Source of the DNA: Tenericutes bacterium HGW-Tenericutes-1 | GTDB lineage: Bacteria; Bacillota_I; Bacilli_A; Izemoplasmatales; Hujiaoplasmataceae | Reading direction: 5' to 3' | Length of the DNA stretch: 64,000 nt | NCBI GenBank assembly: GCA_002839155.1 | Contig: PGXM01000004.1 | Coordinates: 1 to 64,000, forward strand | Shown: piece after piece, positions 9,519-19,417 of the stretch | How positions within the stretch are numbered: the stretch's first letter is position 1 | Layout of the letters: every line of letters begins with the position of its first letter | Position numbers and translations under genes: made by a program | Notes under the pieces: generated by a model | Seen by the model: the letters and a program-made list of their open reading frames with translations, nothing else | Database searches by the model: none | What the model was told of the DNA's origin: nothing

Positions 9519-9557
9519 TATGAAAGTTTTCATCAATAAAAATGATGAGTTATTTGG

Positions 9558-9586
9558 TTGTCAAAGATATCAATCGTTGTTATAAT
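9558..9586 (+). promoter_or_regulatory. candidate sigma-A promoter for nrdJ (TTGTCA-17-TATAAT)
   Basis: -35 at 9558-9563, -10 at 9581-9586. Confidence 0.55.
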
Positions 9587-9650
9587 TTAAAATAACATAT
9601 CAAAATTAGACTTTAATATCATCAGTTATTATTTTTTTTTATGAAAATGG

Positions 9651-9687
9651 CTTTCATACTTTCTGTATGAAAGACTTGTAGTATAAT
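9651..9687 (+). promoter_or_regulatory. perfect 9-bp inverted repeat next to a TATAAT box upstream of nrdJ
   Basis: CTTTCATAC-TTTCT-GTATGAAAG at 9651-9673; TATAAT at 9682-9687. Confidence 0.55.
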
Positions 9688-9731
9688 GTAACTATCCCAA
9701 AAAATTAAATCAAAGAAAAGAGAGAACAATT

Positions 9732-12248
9732 ATGCATAAGTACGAAATATCACTTGTTGAAAAACTAAATCAGGATATCGCTAAAAACTTTCCCCATCTT
9801 TTCTTAATTGATGACACCATGAAAAAAACTTTTGATGGTGTTTCTCGTCTTGTCATGCTTGATAGATATACTCAAAAAGATATCAATCACGCGACTTTGG
9901 GTGTTGGTAATTTGGTTATATGTGTTGTGAAAGATGATCCAAAATTTCCATCTCGTGGAATTGGGTATATCACTAGAATCGTTGATGAGAAAGTTTATAT
10001 TCGCTTGGAAGAAGAATATTTAGGCATCGCAAATGACTTGCTTGAAAGCGGAGAAATCGTTCGTATCAAGAATTCTATTGATAAACCAATGGAGATTTTT
10101 TATGAACAAATAGCAATGCGTGTTGCTAGTAATCTTGGTTCTGGTGAAACGGTTGACCATTTTAAAGAGTTCTACCGTGAAGTCGCTGAACAAAATTTAG
10201 TTCCAGCGGGTCGCGTATTATTTGGTGCCGGTTCACAAAGTGCTGTAACTTATTTTAATTGTTTTGTTATGCCTTTTATTAAGGACTCACGCGTTGGTAT
10301 CAGCGAACATCGGCAACAAGTCATGGAAATTATGTCACGTGGTGGCGGTGTTGGAACCAATGGTTCAACACTTCGTCCAAAAAACTCTTTAGCCAAAGGT
10401 GTCAACGGTAAGTCTTCAGGCGCAGTAAGTTGGCTTCAAGATTTATCACAATTAACGAATTTAGTTGAACAAGGCGGATCGCGTCGCGGAGCGCAAATGA
10501 TTATGATGGCTTCGTGGCATCCAGATATTATCGAATTTATAATTTCAAAGATGCAAAATCCTAAAATTTTGCAATTCTTAATCAATACGATTCAAGATGA
10601 AGATATCGTTAGAGAAGCCAAAGAAAAACTGAAATTCATTCCATTAACGAACGATGAAGTTGAAATGTACGAAACGCTTAAAGAAACTGAGCTTAAAAAC
10701 CCCGGAACTTTAAAGCGCTCCGTATTTGATAAAGTCAAAGAATTATTAATGAATGGTGGCCGTTACGAAGTTAAGAACTCTGAATACTTTAATGGTGCAA
10801 ATATTTCTGTTGCGATTACAAAAGAATTCATGGAAGCTGTCGATAAAGATTTAATGTATGATCTTCGTTATCCAGATATTGATAATTACTCTCAAGGTGA
10901 AAAAGCAGCTTATGATGAAAAATGGCATGATATAGGAGATGTAAGAGAATGGAAAGCCTTGGGCTATGGCGTTAGAGTTTATAAGACGTTAAGAGCTCGA
11001 GAACTTTGGAATTTGATTAATATTTGTGCAACTTATTCCGCAGAACCTGGAATATTCTTTATTGATAACGCGAATGACATGACCAACGCTAAAGGTTATA
11101 ATCAAAAAGTTGTTTCGACGAATCCTTGTGGTGAACAACCACTTGCGCCTTATTCAGTTTGTAATTTAGCCGCAATCAATTTAGCGAATATGGTTGATTT
11201 TGCGAACAATGATGTCGACTGGGATAAATTAAAAACAACAATTCGGGTCAGCGTAAGAATGCAAGATAACGTTATTGATAAGACCACGTATTTCTTGGAC
11301 CAAAACAAACGTCAAGCTTTAGGAGAAAGACGTGTTGGTATGGGAATTATGGGGCTTCATGATTTAATGATTTATTGCAATATTCGTTATGGAAGTAAAA
11401 AAGGAAATGATTTCGTCGAAAAATTAATGAAATTTATCGCCGTTAATGCTTATCAAACATCAATTGATTTGGCAAAAGAGAAAGGTAGTTTCCCTTTCTT
11501 AGAACAATACGGATCTCGTCAAAAATTTATCGAGTCCGGATTTATGAAGAAAATGCCAAAAGAAATTCGCGAAGGTGTTTTACAACACGGTATTCGTAAT
11601 TCACATCTCTTAACCATCGCTCCAACAGGATCAACCGGAACCATGGTGGGCGTATCCACGGGATTAGAACCTTACTTTGCATTCAAGTATTTCCGAAGTG
11701 GTCGTTTAGGGAAATACATGGAGGTTGACGCACCGATCGTAGAACAGTATTTAAATCTACATCCAGAATTTAGAGGGAAACCTTTACCTGATATTTTCGT
11801 ATCAGCGATGGAATTAAAAGCAGAAGAACACGCAAATGTTCAATGCATCATTCAACGCTGGGTTGATTCATCGATTTCAAAAACTGTAAACGCTCCAAAA
11901 GGCTATAGCGTCGAACAAGTTGAAGAACTGTATCAATATCTCTATAAACATGGGGCAAAAGGCGGCACAGTCTACGTTGATGGCAGTCGCGATACGCAAG
12001 TACTCACTTTAAAGAAAGACGATGCATCGCCTGTACAATTAGATATGAGCGATATGGGTGTTCACGTTGAAGAAGTAAAAACGCCAAAAGAATCTGATTC
12101 ACAAATCCATTTAAGAAGTAAAGCTGGTAAAAATATCGGTATCGAGATTGGTGATATTTGTCCAATTTGCTTAGAAGGAACGGTAGAAGATATCGGTGGT
12201 TGTCATACTTGCTCCAACTGTAATATTCAACTTAAATGCGGATTATAA
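9732..12248 (+). CDS. nrdJ: adenosylcobalamin-dependent (class II) ribonucleotide reductase
   Basis: NPCGEQPLAPYSVCNLAAINL, GGGVGTNGSTLRPK, C-terminal CPIC...CHTCSNC motif. Confidence 0.92.
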   Translation: MHKYEISLVEKLNQDIAKNFPHLFLIDDTMKKTFDGVSRLVMLDRYTQKDINHATLGVGNLVICVVKDDPKFPSRGIGYITRIVDEKVYIRLEEEYLGIANDLLESGEIVRIKNSIDKPMEIFYEQIAMRVASNLGSGETVDHFKEFYREVAEQNLVPAGRVLFGAGSQSAVTYFNCFVMPFIKDSRVGISEHRQQVMEIMSRGGGVGTNGSTLRPKNSLAKGVNGKSSGAVSWLQDLSQLTNLVEQGGSRRGAQMIMMASWHPDIIEFIISKMQNPKILQFLINTIQDEDIVREAKEKLKFIPLTNDEVEMYETLKETELKNPGTLKRSVFDKVKELLMNGGRYEVKNSEYFNGANISVAITKEFMEAVDKDLMYDLRYPDIDNYSQGEKAAYDEKWHDIGDVREWKALGYGVRVYKTLRARELWNLINICATYSAEPGIFFIDNANDMTNAKGYNQKVVSTNPCGEQPLAPYSVCNLAAINLANMVDFANNDVDWDKLKTTIRVSVRMQDNVIDKTTYFLDQNKRQALGERRVGMGIMGLHDLMIYCNIRYGSKKGNDFVEKLMKFIAVNAYQTSIDLAKEKGSFPFLEQYGSRQKFIESGFMKKMPKEIREGVLQHGIRNSHLLTIAPTGSTGTMVGVSTGLEPYFAFKYFRSGRLGKYMEVDAPIVEQYLNLHPEFRGKPLPDIFVSAMELKAEEHANVQCIIQRWVDSSISKTVNAPKGYSVEQVEELYQYLYKHGAKGGTVYVDGSRDTQVLTLKKDDASPVQLDMSDMGVHVEEVKTPKESDSQIHLRSKAGKNIGIEIGDICPICLEGTVEDIGGCHTCSNCNIQLKCGL

Positions 12249-12262
12249 AAATATAACGAAAG

Positions 12263-12292
12263 AAAAGGGACGAAATTAATCGTCCCTTTTTT
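12263..12292. terminator. bidirectional terminator between convergent nrdJ and GGDEF/EAL gene
   Basis: AAAAGGGACGA-AATTAA-TCGTCCCTTTTTT. Confidence 0.85.
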
Positions 12293-14294
12293 CATTTGAA
12301 GGTTGTCTCATTTTTTCTAATAAGAGATTAACTGACTGAATCGGAATCGGTTTGCTCATTAAAAAGCCTTGTCCTAATTCAACTTTGTTGTTGACCAAAT
12401 AATCATACTGATCTTGTGTTTCAATACCTTCAGCGACGAGTTGATGATCGAGTTTTTTTACTAACTCAATGACCGAACTAACAATCATTTCGTCTTTGCC
12501 TTTATTTTCAACTTGGCTGATAAAACTTCGGTCAAGCTTAACGATATCAACCGGTAATAATTTAATATGCGTTAACGATGAATAGCCGGTGCCAAAGTCA
12601 TCTAATGCTATTTTTACGCCAAGTTCTTTTAGTTTCTCAACCCGCATTATGACTTTATGCATGTCGGTGATGAGTGCGGTCTCGGTAATCTCTACAACGA
12701 CGGTTGATAAATCGTCATTAAATTCCTTTAGATAGGACTCAATGATAGCGAAACTGACATCACTAATTAAGGTTTTACTCGAGAGATTGATAGATAATGT
12801 AATATCATTAAATCCGTTTGCATTCCAGGCCTTTTTTTGTGATAAAGCTGATTGGAATACCCATCGTTCAATGGCATAAATTTGACCTGTGTTTTCAGCT
12901 AGTGGAATAAATTCGGCTGGTGAGATAAATCCTCTAGATACTTCATTCCATCTTAATAAAGCTTCAAATCCGTGGATAGTATTATCAGCTAGAGTGAAAA
13001 TCGGTTGATAATATAATTCAAATTCGGATGATTCAATAGCGTTTTGAAGTTTTTTTGCCATTTCAATATGATACAAATTATTTTGTTCAATGGTTTCCTC
13101 AAAAAACATGATTCTGTCTTTGCCTTCGCTTTTTGAACTATACATGGCAATATCGGCATTCTTTGAAAGTAGATTAACTTCAGTTCCGTTATCAGGATAT
13201 AACGCAACCCCAATACTCAATGATATATAGAATGAATGATTGTAAATATACCAAGTTTTTCCCGCTTCTTGTTTTATTTTATCAATTAAATCAAATACTT
13301 GATCTTTTTTCGTATAATTGCCAATAATTATAGCGAATTCATCGCCACCTAGTCTTGCGACATAATCTTTTGATTTTATGACTTTTGAAATACAGTTAGC
13401 AAGATATTTTAGTAATTCATCACCAACATGATGTCCTAATGAATCATTAACATACTTAAAATTATCGAGATCGAGATACAGTAACGCAAATTTAGATTCA
13501 ATTTTTGCAAGGCGACGTTTCACCTCATTTTCCAAAGCTACACGGTTTGGGAGACCGGTTAATGTATCGGTATATGCAATTCCTTTTAAAGTATTCTCAG
13601 CGTTTCTTCTTTCGGTAATATCGACACCGAAAGAGACGTATTCAGTATTACCAGAATCTTTTCTATCTAAAATACCACTATTCCAAATAACGTATACCTT
13701 GCTTCCTGATTTCGTAATCAGTTCGGTTTCGTAGTTTACAAGTCTACCTTCAACTTGAAGACGTTTAAACACTTGAGATAAATTGGCTATATTATCACTA
13801 GTTGTAATGAAGTCTTGCCAATTGGAATAAAACTGTAAATCATCTTTATAACCCAAAACTTCGAAAGCATAAGGGTTTACGGATTTTAATTCTCCATTTT
13901 GATCCCATATAATAATAATGACTGGAGCTTTTCCAATAATTTCTTCGGTAATCGCTTTTTGAATGAGTAATTCCTCTTCGGTAGAAGATAATACTTTTTT
14001 TGTTAGAATCATTTTATCAACAAAGTCTTTGATGATGTCAATTCTTCGTCTAACGGTTAGAAAAATGAAAACGACAGTTAATATAACAAATAACCACCCT
14101 TTTGCGGTTGCTATTCTTAACTCAAGATCATTATCTGAAACTAACCAATATAATAAAAAATCAGAGATTGTAATCCATAACAAACCAAAAATACTGTACC
14201 AAATCGCAATTCTTAACGAGTCCTTTAAGGGGTTAATTTTACGGTTTGTGTCCAGTAGATTAGTGTTTTCTTTATTTTGTTTGTTCTTACTCAT
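12276..14294 (-). CDS. membrane PAS-GGDEF-EAL cyclic-di-GMP signalling protein
   Basis: two N-terminal TM segments, PAS/PAC region, RLGGDEFAI, EALLRW, DDFGTGYSS. Confidence 0.93.
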   Translation of the reverse strand: MSKNKQNKENTNLLDTNRKINPLKDSLRIAIWYSIFGLLWITISDFLLYWLVSDNDLELRIATAKGWLFVILTVVFIFLTVRRRIDIIKDFVDKMILTKKVLSSTEEELLIQKAITEEIIGKAPVIIIIWDQNGELKSVNPYAFEVLGYKDDLQFYSNWQDFITTSDNIANLSQVFKRLQVEGRLVNYETELITKSGSKVYVIWNSGILDRKDSGNTEYVSFGVDITERRNAENTLKGIAYTDTLTGLPNRVALENEVKRRLAKIESKFALLYLDLDNFKYVNDSLGHHVGDELLKYLANCISKVIKSKDYVARLGGDEFAIIIGNYTKKDQVFDLIDKIKQEAGKTWYIYNHSFYISLSIGVALYPDNGTEVNLLSKNADIAMYSSKSEGKDRIMFFEETIEQNNLYHIEMAKKLQNAIESSEFELYYQPIFTLADNTIHGFEALLRWNEVSRGFISPAEFIPLAENTGQIYAIERWVFQSALSQKKAWNANGFNDITLSINLSSKTLISDVSFAIIESYLKEFNDDLSTVVVEITETALITDMHKVIMRVEKLKELGVKIALDDFGTGYSSLTHIKLLPVDIVKLDRSFISQVENKGKDEMIVSSVIELVKKLDHQLVAEGIETQDQYDYLVNNKVELGQGFLMSKPIPIQSVNLLLEKMRQPSNEKRDD

Positions 14295-14535
14295 TGATTC
14301 ACCTCAAATTATTAGCAAGCGTGTGTCGAAATAATTAACTATGAGCAAGACTTGATGTTCTATAATGTGTGACTAAATAAGGAAAATTTATATTATAACT
14401 TTATTCTATTATACAATAGAAACTGATATTTTTAATATAACTTGTATTTTTTTACCATTTGTTCTAATAATGTCTTTGATATTACTGAATTATCTTGAAG
14501 TTTAGAAGTCGATTAAGTACAATGGTAGTGGTTGT

Positions 14536-14611
14536 GGGGGTGTGGCTCAGCTGGGAGAGCGCTTGCTTCGCATGTAAGAGGTCGCCGGTTCGAATCCGGT
14601 CATCTCCACCA
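14536..14611 (+). tRNA. tRNA-Ala (CGC)
   Basis: cloverleaf readable; anticodon stem CTTGC/GTAAG, loop TTCGCAT; encoded CCA. Confidence 0.93.
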
Positions 14612-14652
14612 ACTATTATTAATTTTTTTACGTCTTAATCAAGGAGACAATT

Positions 14653-15702
14653 ATGGAACAATCTGAACCAAAACATAAAAGAAGAGTACGATATAGTGGA
14701 ACGCATCCGAAAACATTTCAAGAAAAATATAAAGAACTACAGCCTGAAAAATACGAAGAAACACTCTCGAAAGTCATTCAAAAAGGCAATACACCCGCTG
14801 GAATGCATCGTCCAATTTGTGTAAATGAAATTATGGAAATCTTAAAAATTAAACCCGGTGATATTGGATTAGACGCAACATTAGGTTATGGCGGTCATAC
14901 AATGGTGATGCTAAATCATCTTGAGAATAAAGGACATTTATATTGTATTGATGCTGATCCGATTGAACTTCCTAAAACAAAAGAAAGATTGGAAAAGTTG
15001 GGCTATGGTCCTGAAATATTGGCTGTTCAAAACCTTAACTTCTCCCAAATTGATCAAGTTCTCAATAAAGAAGAAAAATTTGATTTTGTTTTAGCTGATT
15101 TAGGTGTATCATCAATGCAAATTGATAATCCAGAACGCGGATTTTCATTCAAACAAGATGGACCACTTGATTTGCGAATGAATCCAACGGTGGGATTAAC
15201 TGCTGCGCAAAGGTTACGATCAATGAAAGAAGATGAAATTGTTGGTATGTTAGTTGAAAACGCGGATGAGCCGCACGCAGATTTAATTGCTCGTGAGATT
15301 GTTCAGGAACTAAGAAAAGGACAAAAAATCGAAACAACCAAACAACTTCAAAAGGTCATTGCGGATGCTTTAAAAGCTTTACCAATTAGAGATAAAGAAG
15401 AAGAAATAAAAAAGGCATGTCAACGATCATTTCAAGCTTTAAGAATCGATGTCAACCGAGAATATGATGTATTATTTGAGTTTCTAGAAAAACTACCAAC
15501 GGTTTTATCAAAAGGTGGACGCGTAGCAATTTTATCATTCCATTCTGGGGAAGATAGACTCGTTAAAAAATCATTTCAATATTTTTATAGATTGGGTGAG
15601 TATTCTAGTATCGCTCCCGAGTTTATTCGACCAAGTTTTGAAGAACAAAATTCGAACAGTCGTTCAAGATCAGCAAAACTAAGATGGGCAATTAGAGCTT
15701 AA
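14653..15702 (+). CDS. rsmH: 16S rRNA (cytosine(1402)-N4)-methyltransferase RsmH
   Basis: GMHRPICVNEIMEIL, DATLGYGGHT, ADLGVSSMQIDNPERGFSF, LSFHSGEDRLVKKSF. Confidence 0.92.
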   Translation: MEQSEPKHKRRVRYSGTHPKTFQEKYKELQPEKYEETLSKVIQKGNTPAGMHRPICVNEIMEILKIKPGDIGLDATLGYGGHTMVMLNHLENKGHLYCIDADPIELPKTKERLEKLGYGPEILAVQNLNFSQIDQVLNKEEKFDFVLADLGVSSMQIDNPERGFSFKQDGPLDLRMNPTVGLTAAQRLRSMKEDEIVGMLVENADEPHADLIAREIVQELRKGQKIETTKQLQKVIADALKALPIRDKEEEIKKACQRSFQALRIDVNREYDVLFEFLEKLPTVLSKGGRVAILSFHSGEDRLVKKSFQYFYRLGEYSSIAPEFIRPSFEEQNSNSRSRSAKLRWAIRA

Positions 15703-15834
15703 TGATATTATAAAACGAAACAATTCAATAAAGTCTAATTTGATTTTAATCAAAAACAATAATAGAAACAATAATATTAAAGAGAGGATAATTAAATCAT
15801 CTATTAAAAGACGTTTTGATTATACAGGATAATC

Positions 15835-16839
15835 ATGAAATTATTAGAACCGTTTATAATCAAGGATTTAACAATTAAAAACCGAATTGTTATGGCTCCT
15901 ATGTGTATGTATGTCGCATCAACCGAAGGGGATGTTCAACCGTTTCACTTAGTTCATTATCCTACGAGAGGATTTGGTGGTGTTGGGTTGGTTATCACCG
16001 AGGCAACAGCGGTTGAAAGTCGCGGAAGAATTTCAAGTCATGATTTAGGAATTTGGAATGATTCACACATAGAAGGATTAAAAAAATTAGTTCAAAGCGT
16101 TCATCAATCTGGGGCGTTGATTGGAATTCAACTTGCACATGCTGGTAGGAAATGCAAAGCTGAAAACGAAACAATTATTGCTCCTTCTAGTCTTGGATTT
16201 AGTCAAGATTATCAAACGCCAAAAGAAATGTCGCTTGAAGATATCAAAGTAGTAATTAATGCTTTTAAGAATGGCGCTAGACGGGCAAAATTTGCGGGTT
16301 ATGATATCATAGAAATACATGGGGCACACGGATACTTAATCAACCAGTTTTTATCTCCACTTTCAAACCAAAGAAATGATCAATATGGTGGAAATGCAGT
16401 TAACCGAAGAAGATTTTTAAGCGAAGTCATAGAAGCAGTCAGATCAGAATGGAATGGGCCTCTCATTTTAAGACTTTCAGCAGAAGAATATGCGATAAAT
16501 GGTAATCACATCGAAGATACTATCGAACTCGTAAAATCGCTTAATCACCAAGTTGACGCTATTAATGTAAGTTCAGGTGGCGTTGTTCCGGTTAAGTTTG
16601 ATGTCTATCCAGGTTATCAAATGGAATATGCAAAAAGAATCAAGGCATTGGGTTACATAGTCATTGGCGGTGGACTCATTACGACAGATGTTGAATGTGA
16701 AAAGTATTTGGATAACGGATCTGTTGATGCTATCTTTTTAGGAAGAAAATTATTGAATGATCCTTATTTTGTTCTTCATACAGCCGCTAAAAACAATAGA
16801 AAAGATTTAGTAATACAACCTTACGAACGAGGATTTTAG
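15835..16839 (+). CDS. namA: NADH:flavin oxidoreductase (old yellow enzyme, YqjM/NamA-like)
   Basis: NRIVMAPMCMYVAS, IQLAHAGRK, IEIHGAHGYLINQFLSPLSNQRNDQYGG. Confidence 0.85.
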   Translation: MKLLEPFIIKDLTIKNRIVMAPMCMYVASTEGDVQPFHLVHYPTRGFGGVGLVITEATAVESRGRISSHDLGIWNDSHIEGLKKLVQSVHQSGALIGIQLAHAGRKCKAENETIIAPSSLGFSQDYQTPKEMSLEDIKVVINAFKNGARRAKFAGYDIIEIHGAHGYLINQFLSPLSNQRNDQYGGNAVNRRRFLSEVIEAVRSEWNGPLILRLSAEEYAINGNHIEDTIELVKSLNHQVDAINVSSGGVVPVKFDVYPGYQMEYAKRIKALGYIVIGGGLITTDVECEKYLDNGSVDAIFLGRKLLNDPYFVLHTAAKNNRKDLVIQPYERGF

Positions 16840-16844
16840 ATAAC

Positions 16845-16872
16845 AGAGCGAACCAAATCGGTTCGCTCTTTT
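16845..16872 (+). terminator. Rho-independent terminator
   Basis: AGAGCGAACC-loop-GGTTCGCTCTTTT. Confidence 0.8.
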
Positions 16873-16951
16873 AAATAGCCTTGTCAATTTATGAGATTTT
16901 TGTTAAAATGAAGCCGTTCGTGTTTCTATTATTATCAAAGAAGGATAATGA

Positions 16952-18052
16952 ATGATGGTTAAAGTTGTTGAATCAAAACGAGATTTAAATGATTTTGTAT
17001 ATTTTATCAAAAAACTTTATAAAGATGATTTACACTATATTTTTCCCATCTTTTCAGTCTTGAAAAAGGAACTTTTTACGCTAGTCTTAAAAGCAAAAAA
17101 ATATAAAGCTATTTTGTCTGTCAGAGAAAACAAAGTGGTTGGAAGACTATTATATACCATTGAATTTAACAAGAAAAAAAATAGATTTATTTGTTACTTT
17201 TCCGCCTTCGATGCCATCAACGATACCGAAGTTGCTAAAGAATTATTTAATTATATGGAATTAGATGTAATTAATCAAAATGTCTTGTATTGTGAAGGAA
17301 CTTTTTCACCTTATGATCCAGATACTAGAAGAGGAATTTTGGTTGACGGCTTTGATGATGATCCTGCCGTATTAACAAGTTATAACGCGCCATATTATTC
17401 AAACTTAATCGAATCATGTGGATACTATAAAGCGTATGATAATTTTGGTTTAAAAGCAGATATAAATTCACAAGTTCAAAAACGATTAGAAACAGTAGAA
17501 ACCTATTTTGATAATCATTATGATGTTCGAATTGACCAAATCAACTTAAACAAACTAGATAATGATATTCATGATATTCATGAAGTATTGCTTACCGCTA
17601 CGACAGAAATCAATTACCAAGAGGCACCTTCTATCGAAATGATTAAACAAGTTGCAGAGAATTTAAGATTGTTAATCAATCCTAAACTAATAAGAATTGC
17701 AAGGGAAAATTTAACGAATAAGCCTGTGGGTTTTTGTCTTGTATTTCCTGATTTTAATCAAATATTGAAAAAGACAAAAGGCAGAATTCGACCCATTTAT
17801 ATTCTGATAAATCTAAAGAAAATTACGCGAGTTCGTGGAACAATGCAGTATGTGATTCCAAAATATCAAAATACCGGATTAATCGGCTATATGTATAAAA
17901 AAGTCTATGATCATTTTGACTCAATGGGAATTAACGAATTCGAAGGTGGAACAGTCATGGAAGAAAACGAAAAGTCTTTACATGCATTTGATAAATTCGG
18001 AGGAAGAATCGCTAAAACATATCGAATATATGGGAAGGAACTTAAGTCATGA
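16952..18052 (+). CDS. GNAT-like hypothetical protein
   Basis: domain layout resembles large uncharacterised GNAT proteins (VVESKRDLNDFVYFIKKLYKDD...). Confidence 0.55.
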   Translation: MMVKVVESKRDLNDFVYFIKKLYKDDLHYIFPIFSVLKKELFTLVLKAKKYKAILSVRENKVVGRLLYTIEFNKKKNRFICYFSAFDAINDTEVAKELFNYMELDVINQNVLYCEGTFSPYDPDTRRGILVDGFDDDPAVLTSYNAPYYSNLIESCGYYKAYDNFGLKADINSQVQKRLETVETYFDNHYDVRIDQINLNKLDNDIHDIHEVLLTATTEINYQEAPSIEMIKQVAENLRLLINPKLIRIARENLTNKPVGFCLVFPDFNQILKKTKGRIRPIYILINLKKITRVRGTMQYVIPKYQNTGLIGYMYKKVYDHFDSMGINEFEGGTVMEENEKSLHAFDKFGGRIAKTYRIYGKELKS

Positions 18053-19236
18053 CATATAGTATTATCCAAGTGATTGCAATATTTTTTATACCACTATTAA
18101 TTATAAGATACCATGAATTCAAATTAACTAAATTAATTGGAACGATTGGGATGGCTTATTTATTAGGCTTAATCGTTGCTTTATTTGTTTTTGGATTGAG
18201 AAAACTAGGTGTCAACGTCGTTCAAAATCAAGACATCGGTGAAATCGGAAGTCATTTAGCAATCAGTATTGCGATACCATTATTATTATTCAGTGCTAAT
18301 CTAAAAGAAGCAAAGAAATTATCAAAATCAGTTTTATTAGCGTTTGGATCGGTCATTTTATCGGTTCTTATTGTAACGACGTTAACATTTCTCATATACG
18401 GAAAAACACTAAATAATGGTGCCGAACTATCGGGAATGGCCATTGGACTTTATACTGGTGGGACACCGAATTTAAATGCAATTGCGAATGTATTTGGGCT
18501 TGATTCAATCACCATTGGCATCGCTAATCTATCAGATATGATTATTGGTGGTACATTTTATATGTTTTTATTAATTCTATGTAAACCGCTCTTATTAAAG
18601 TTTTTAAAACCAACTTCAAGTTCTGACTACTTAAAAGAAGCATCAAATATTACGAATACAGAAGAATTAAATATTAAGGAATTCAGAACTTCAAAACCTT
18701 TAGTTAAAGCTTTCTTTTTAGCCTTTTTAATGGCCGTTATTGGAGCTTTATTAGGAATTCTATTATGGGTTATTCTTGGGGCTGTAGAGGGCAAAATGAC
18801 TGATTTACTCGTTCCAACGATGATGATCTCTGTCACAGTCTTTGGAATTATAGCATCATTTAACAAAAAGATAAGAGAGACTAAAGGAACTAATGTTGTT
18901 GGTCAATATTTGATTTTAGTTTTCTCTTTTGCTTTAGCCTCATCGCTTGATTTAACTAAAATGACAGGTAATTTTGGTAAAGTCTTATTGCTTTATGGTA
19001 TTATTACAATCGGTTCTTTTATCTTACATATAATCTTTTCTAAATTACTCCGAATTGACGTTGATTGTGCAATAGTCACTGCAACAGCGGGGATTTATGG
19101 CCCGGCTTTTATTCCGGCTATTACCAAACAAATAAAAAATGATTCTTTGACAGTTCCGGGTTTAATTTGTGGGTCAATCGGTTATGCAATTGGTACTTTT
19201 ATTGGCGTTGGAATTGGATTATTATTCATGTTATAA
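18049..19236 (+). CDS. DUF819 family integral membrane protein
   Basis: ATGA overlap; multi-TM; GLYTGGTPNLNAIANVFGLD. Confidence 0.75.
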   Translation: MTYSIIQVIAIFFIPLLIIRYHEFKLTKLIGTIGMAYLLGLIVALFVFGLRKLGVNVVQNQDIGEIGSHLAISIAIPLLLFSANLKEAKKLSKSVLLAFGSVILSVLIVTTLTFLIYGKTLNNGAELSGMAIGLYTGGTPNLNAIANVFGLDSITIGIANLSDMIIGGTFYMFLLILCKPLLLKFLKPTSSSDYLKEASNITNTEELNIKEFRTSKPLVKAFFLAFLMAVIGALLGILLWVILGAVEGKMTDLLVPTMMISVTVFGIIASFNKKIRETKGTNVVGQYLILVFSFALASSLDLTKMTGNFGKVLLLYGIITIGSFILHIIFSKLLRIDVDCAIVTATAGIYGPAFIPAITKQIKNDSLTVPGLICGSIGYAIGTFIGVGIGLLFML

Positions 19237-19303
19237 AAAACATAAAATATAATGAAATAATTCTTGATTTTCAAGATATAACTGTTATAATATTAGTAGT
19301 TTT

Positions 19304-19387
19304 GGTCCTTTAACCGATGTCTGTGAGCATCGAAAGGTATAGCTCTTTCTTCGTACCCGTTAAAGGACACCGCAAGGTGTTCTTTTT
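19304..19387 (+). promoter_or_regulatory. PyrR-type transcription attenuator (anti-antiterminator / antiterminator / terminator)
   Basis: CCTTT-AAC-CGATGT[CUGUGA]GCATCG-AAAGG fits CNGNGA hexaloop; GGTCCTTTAAC/GTTAAAGGAC antiterminator; AGGACACC-GCAA-GGTGTTCTTTTT terminator. Confidence 0.8.
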
Positions 19388-19417
19388 GTTTGGGACCAAA
19401 TCAAAATAAGAAGGAGA

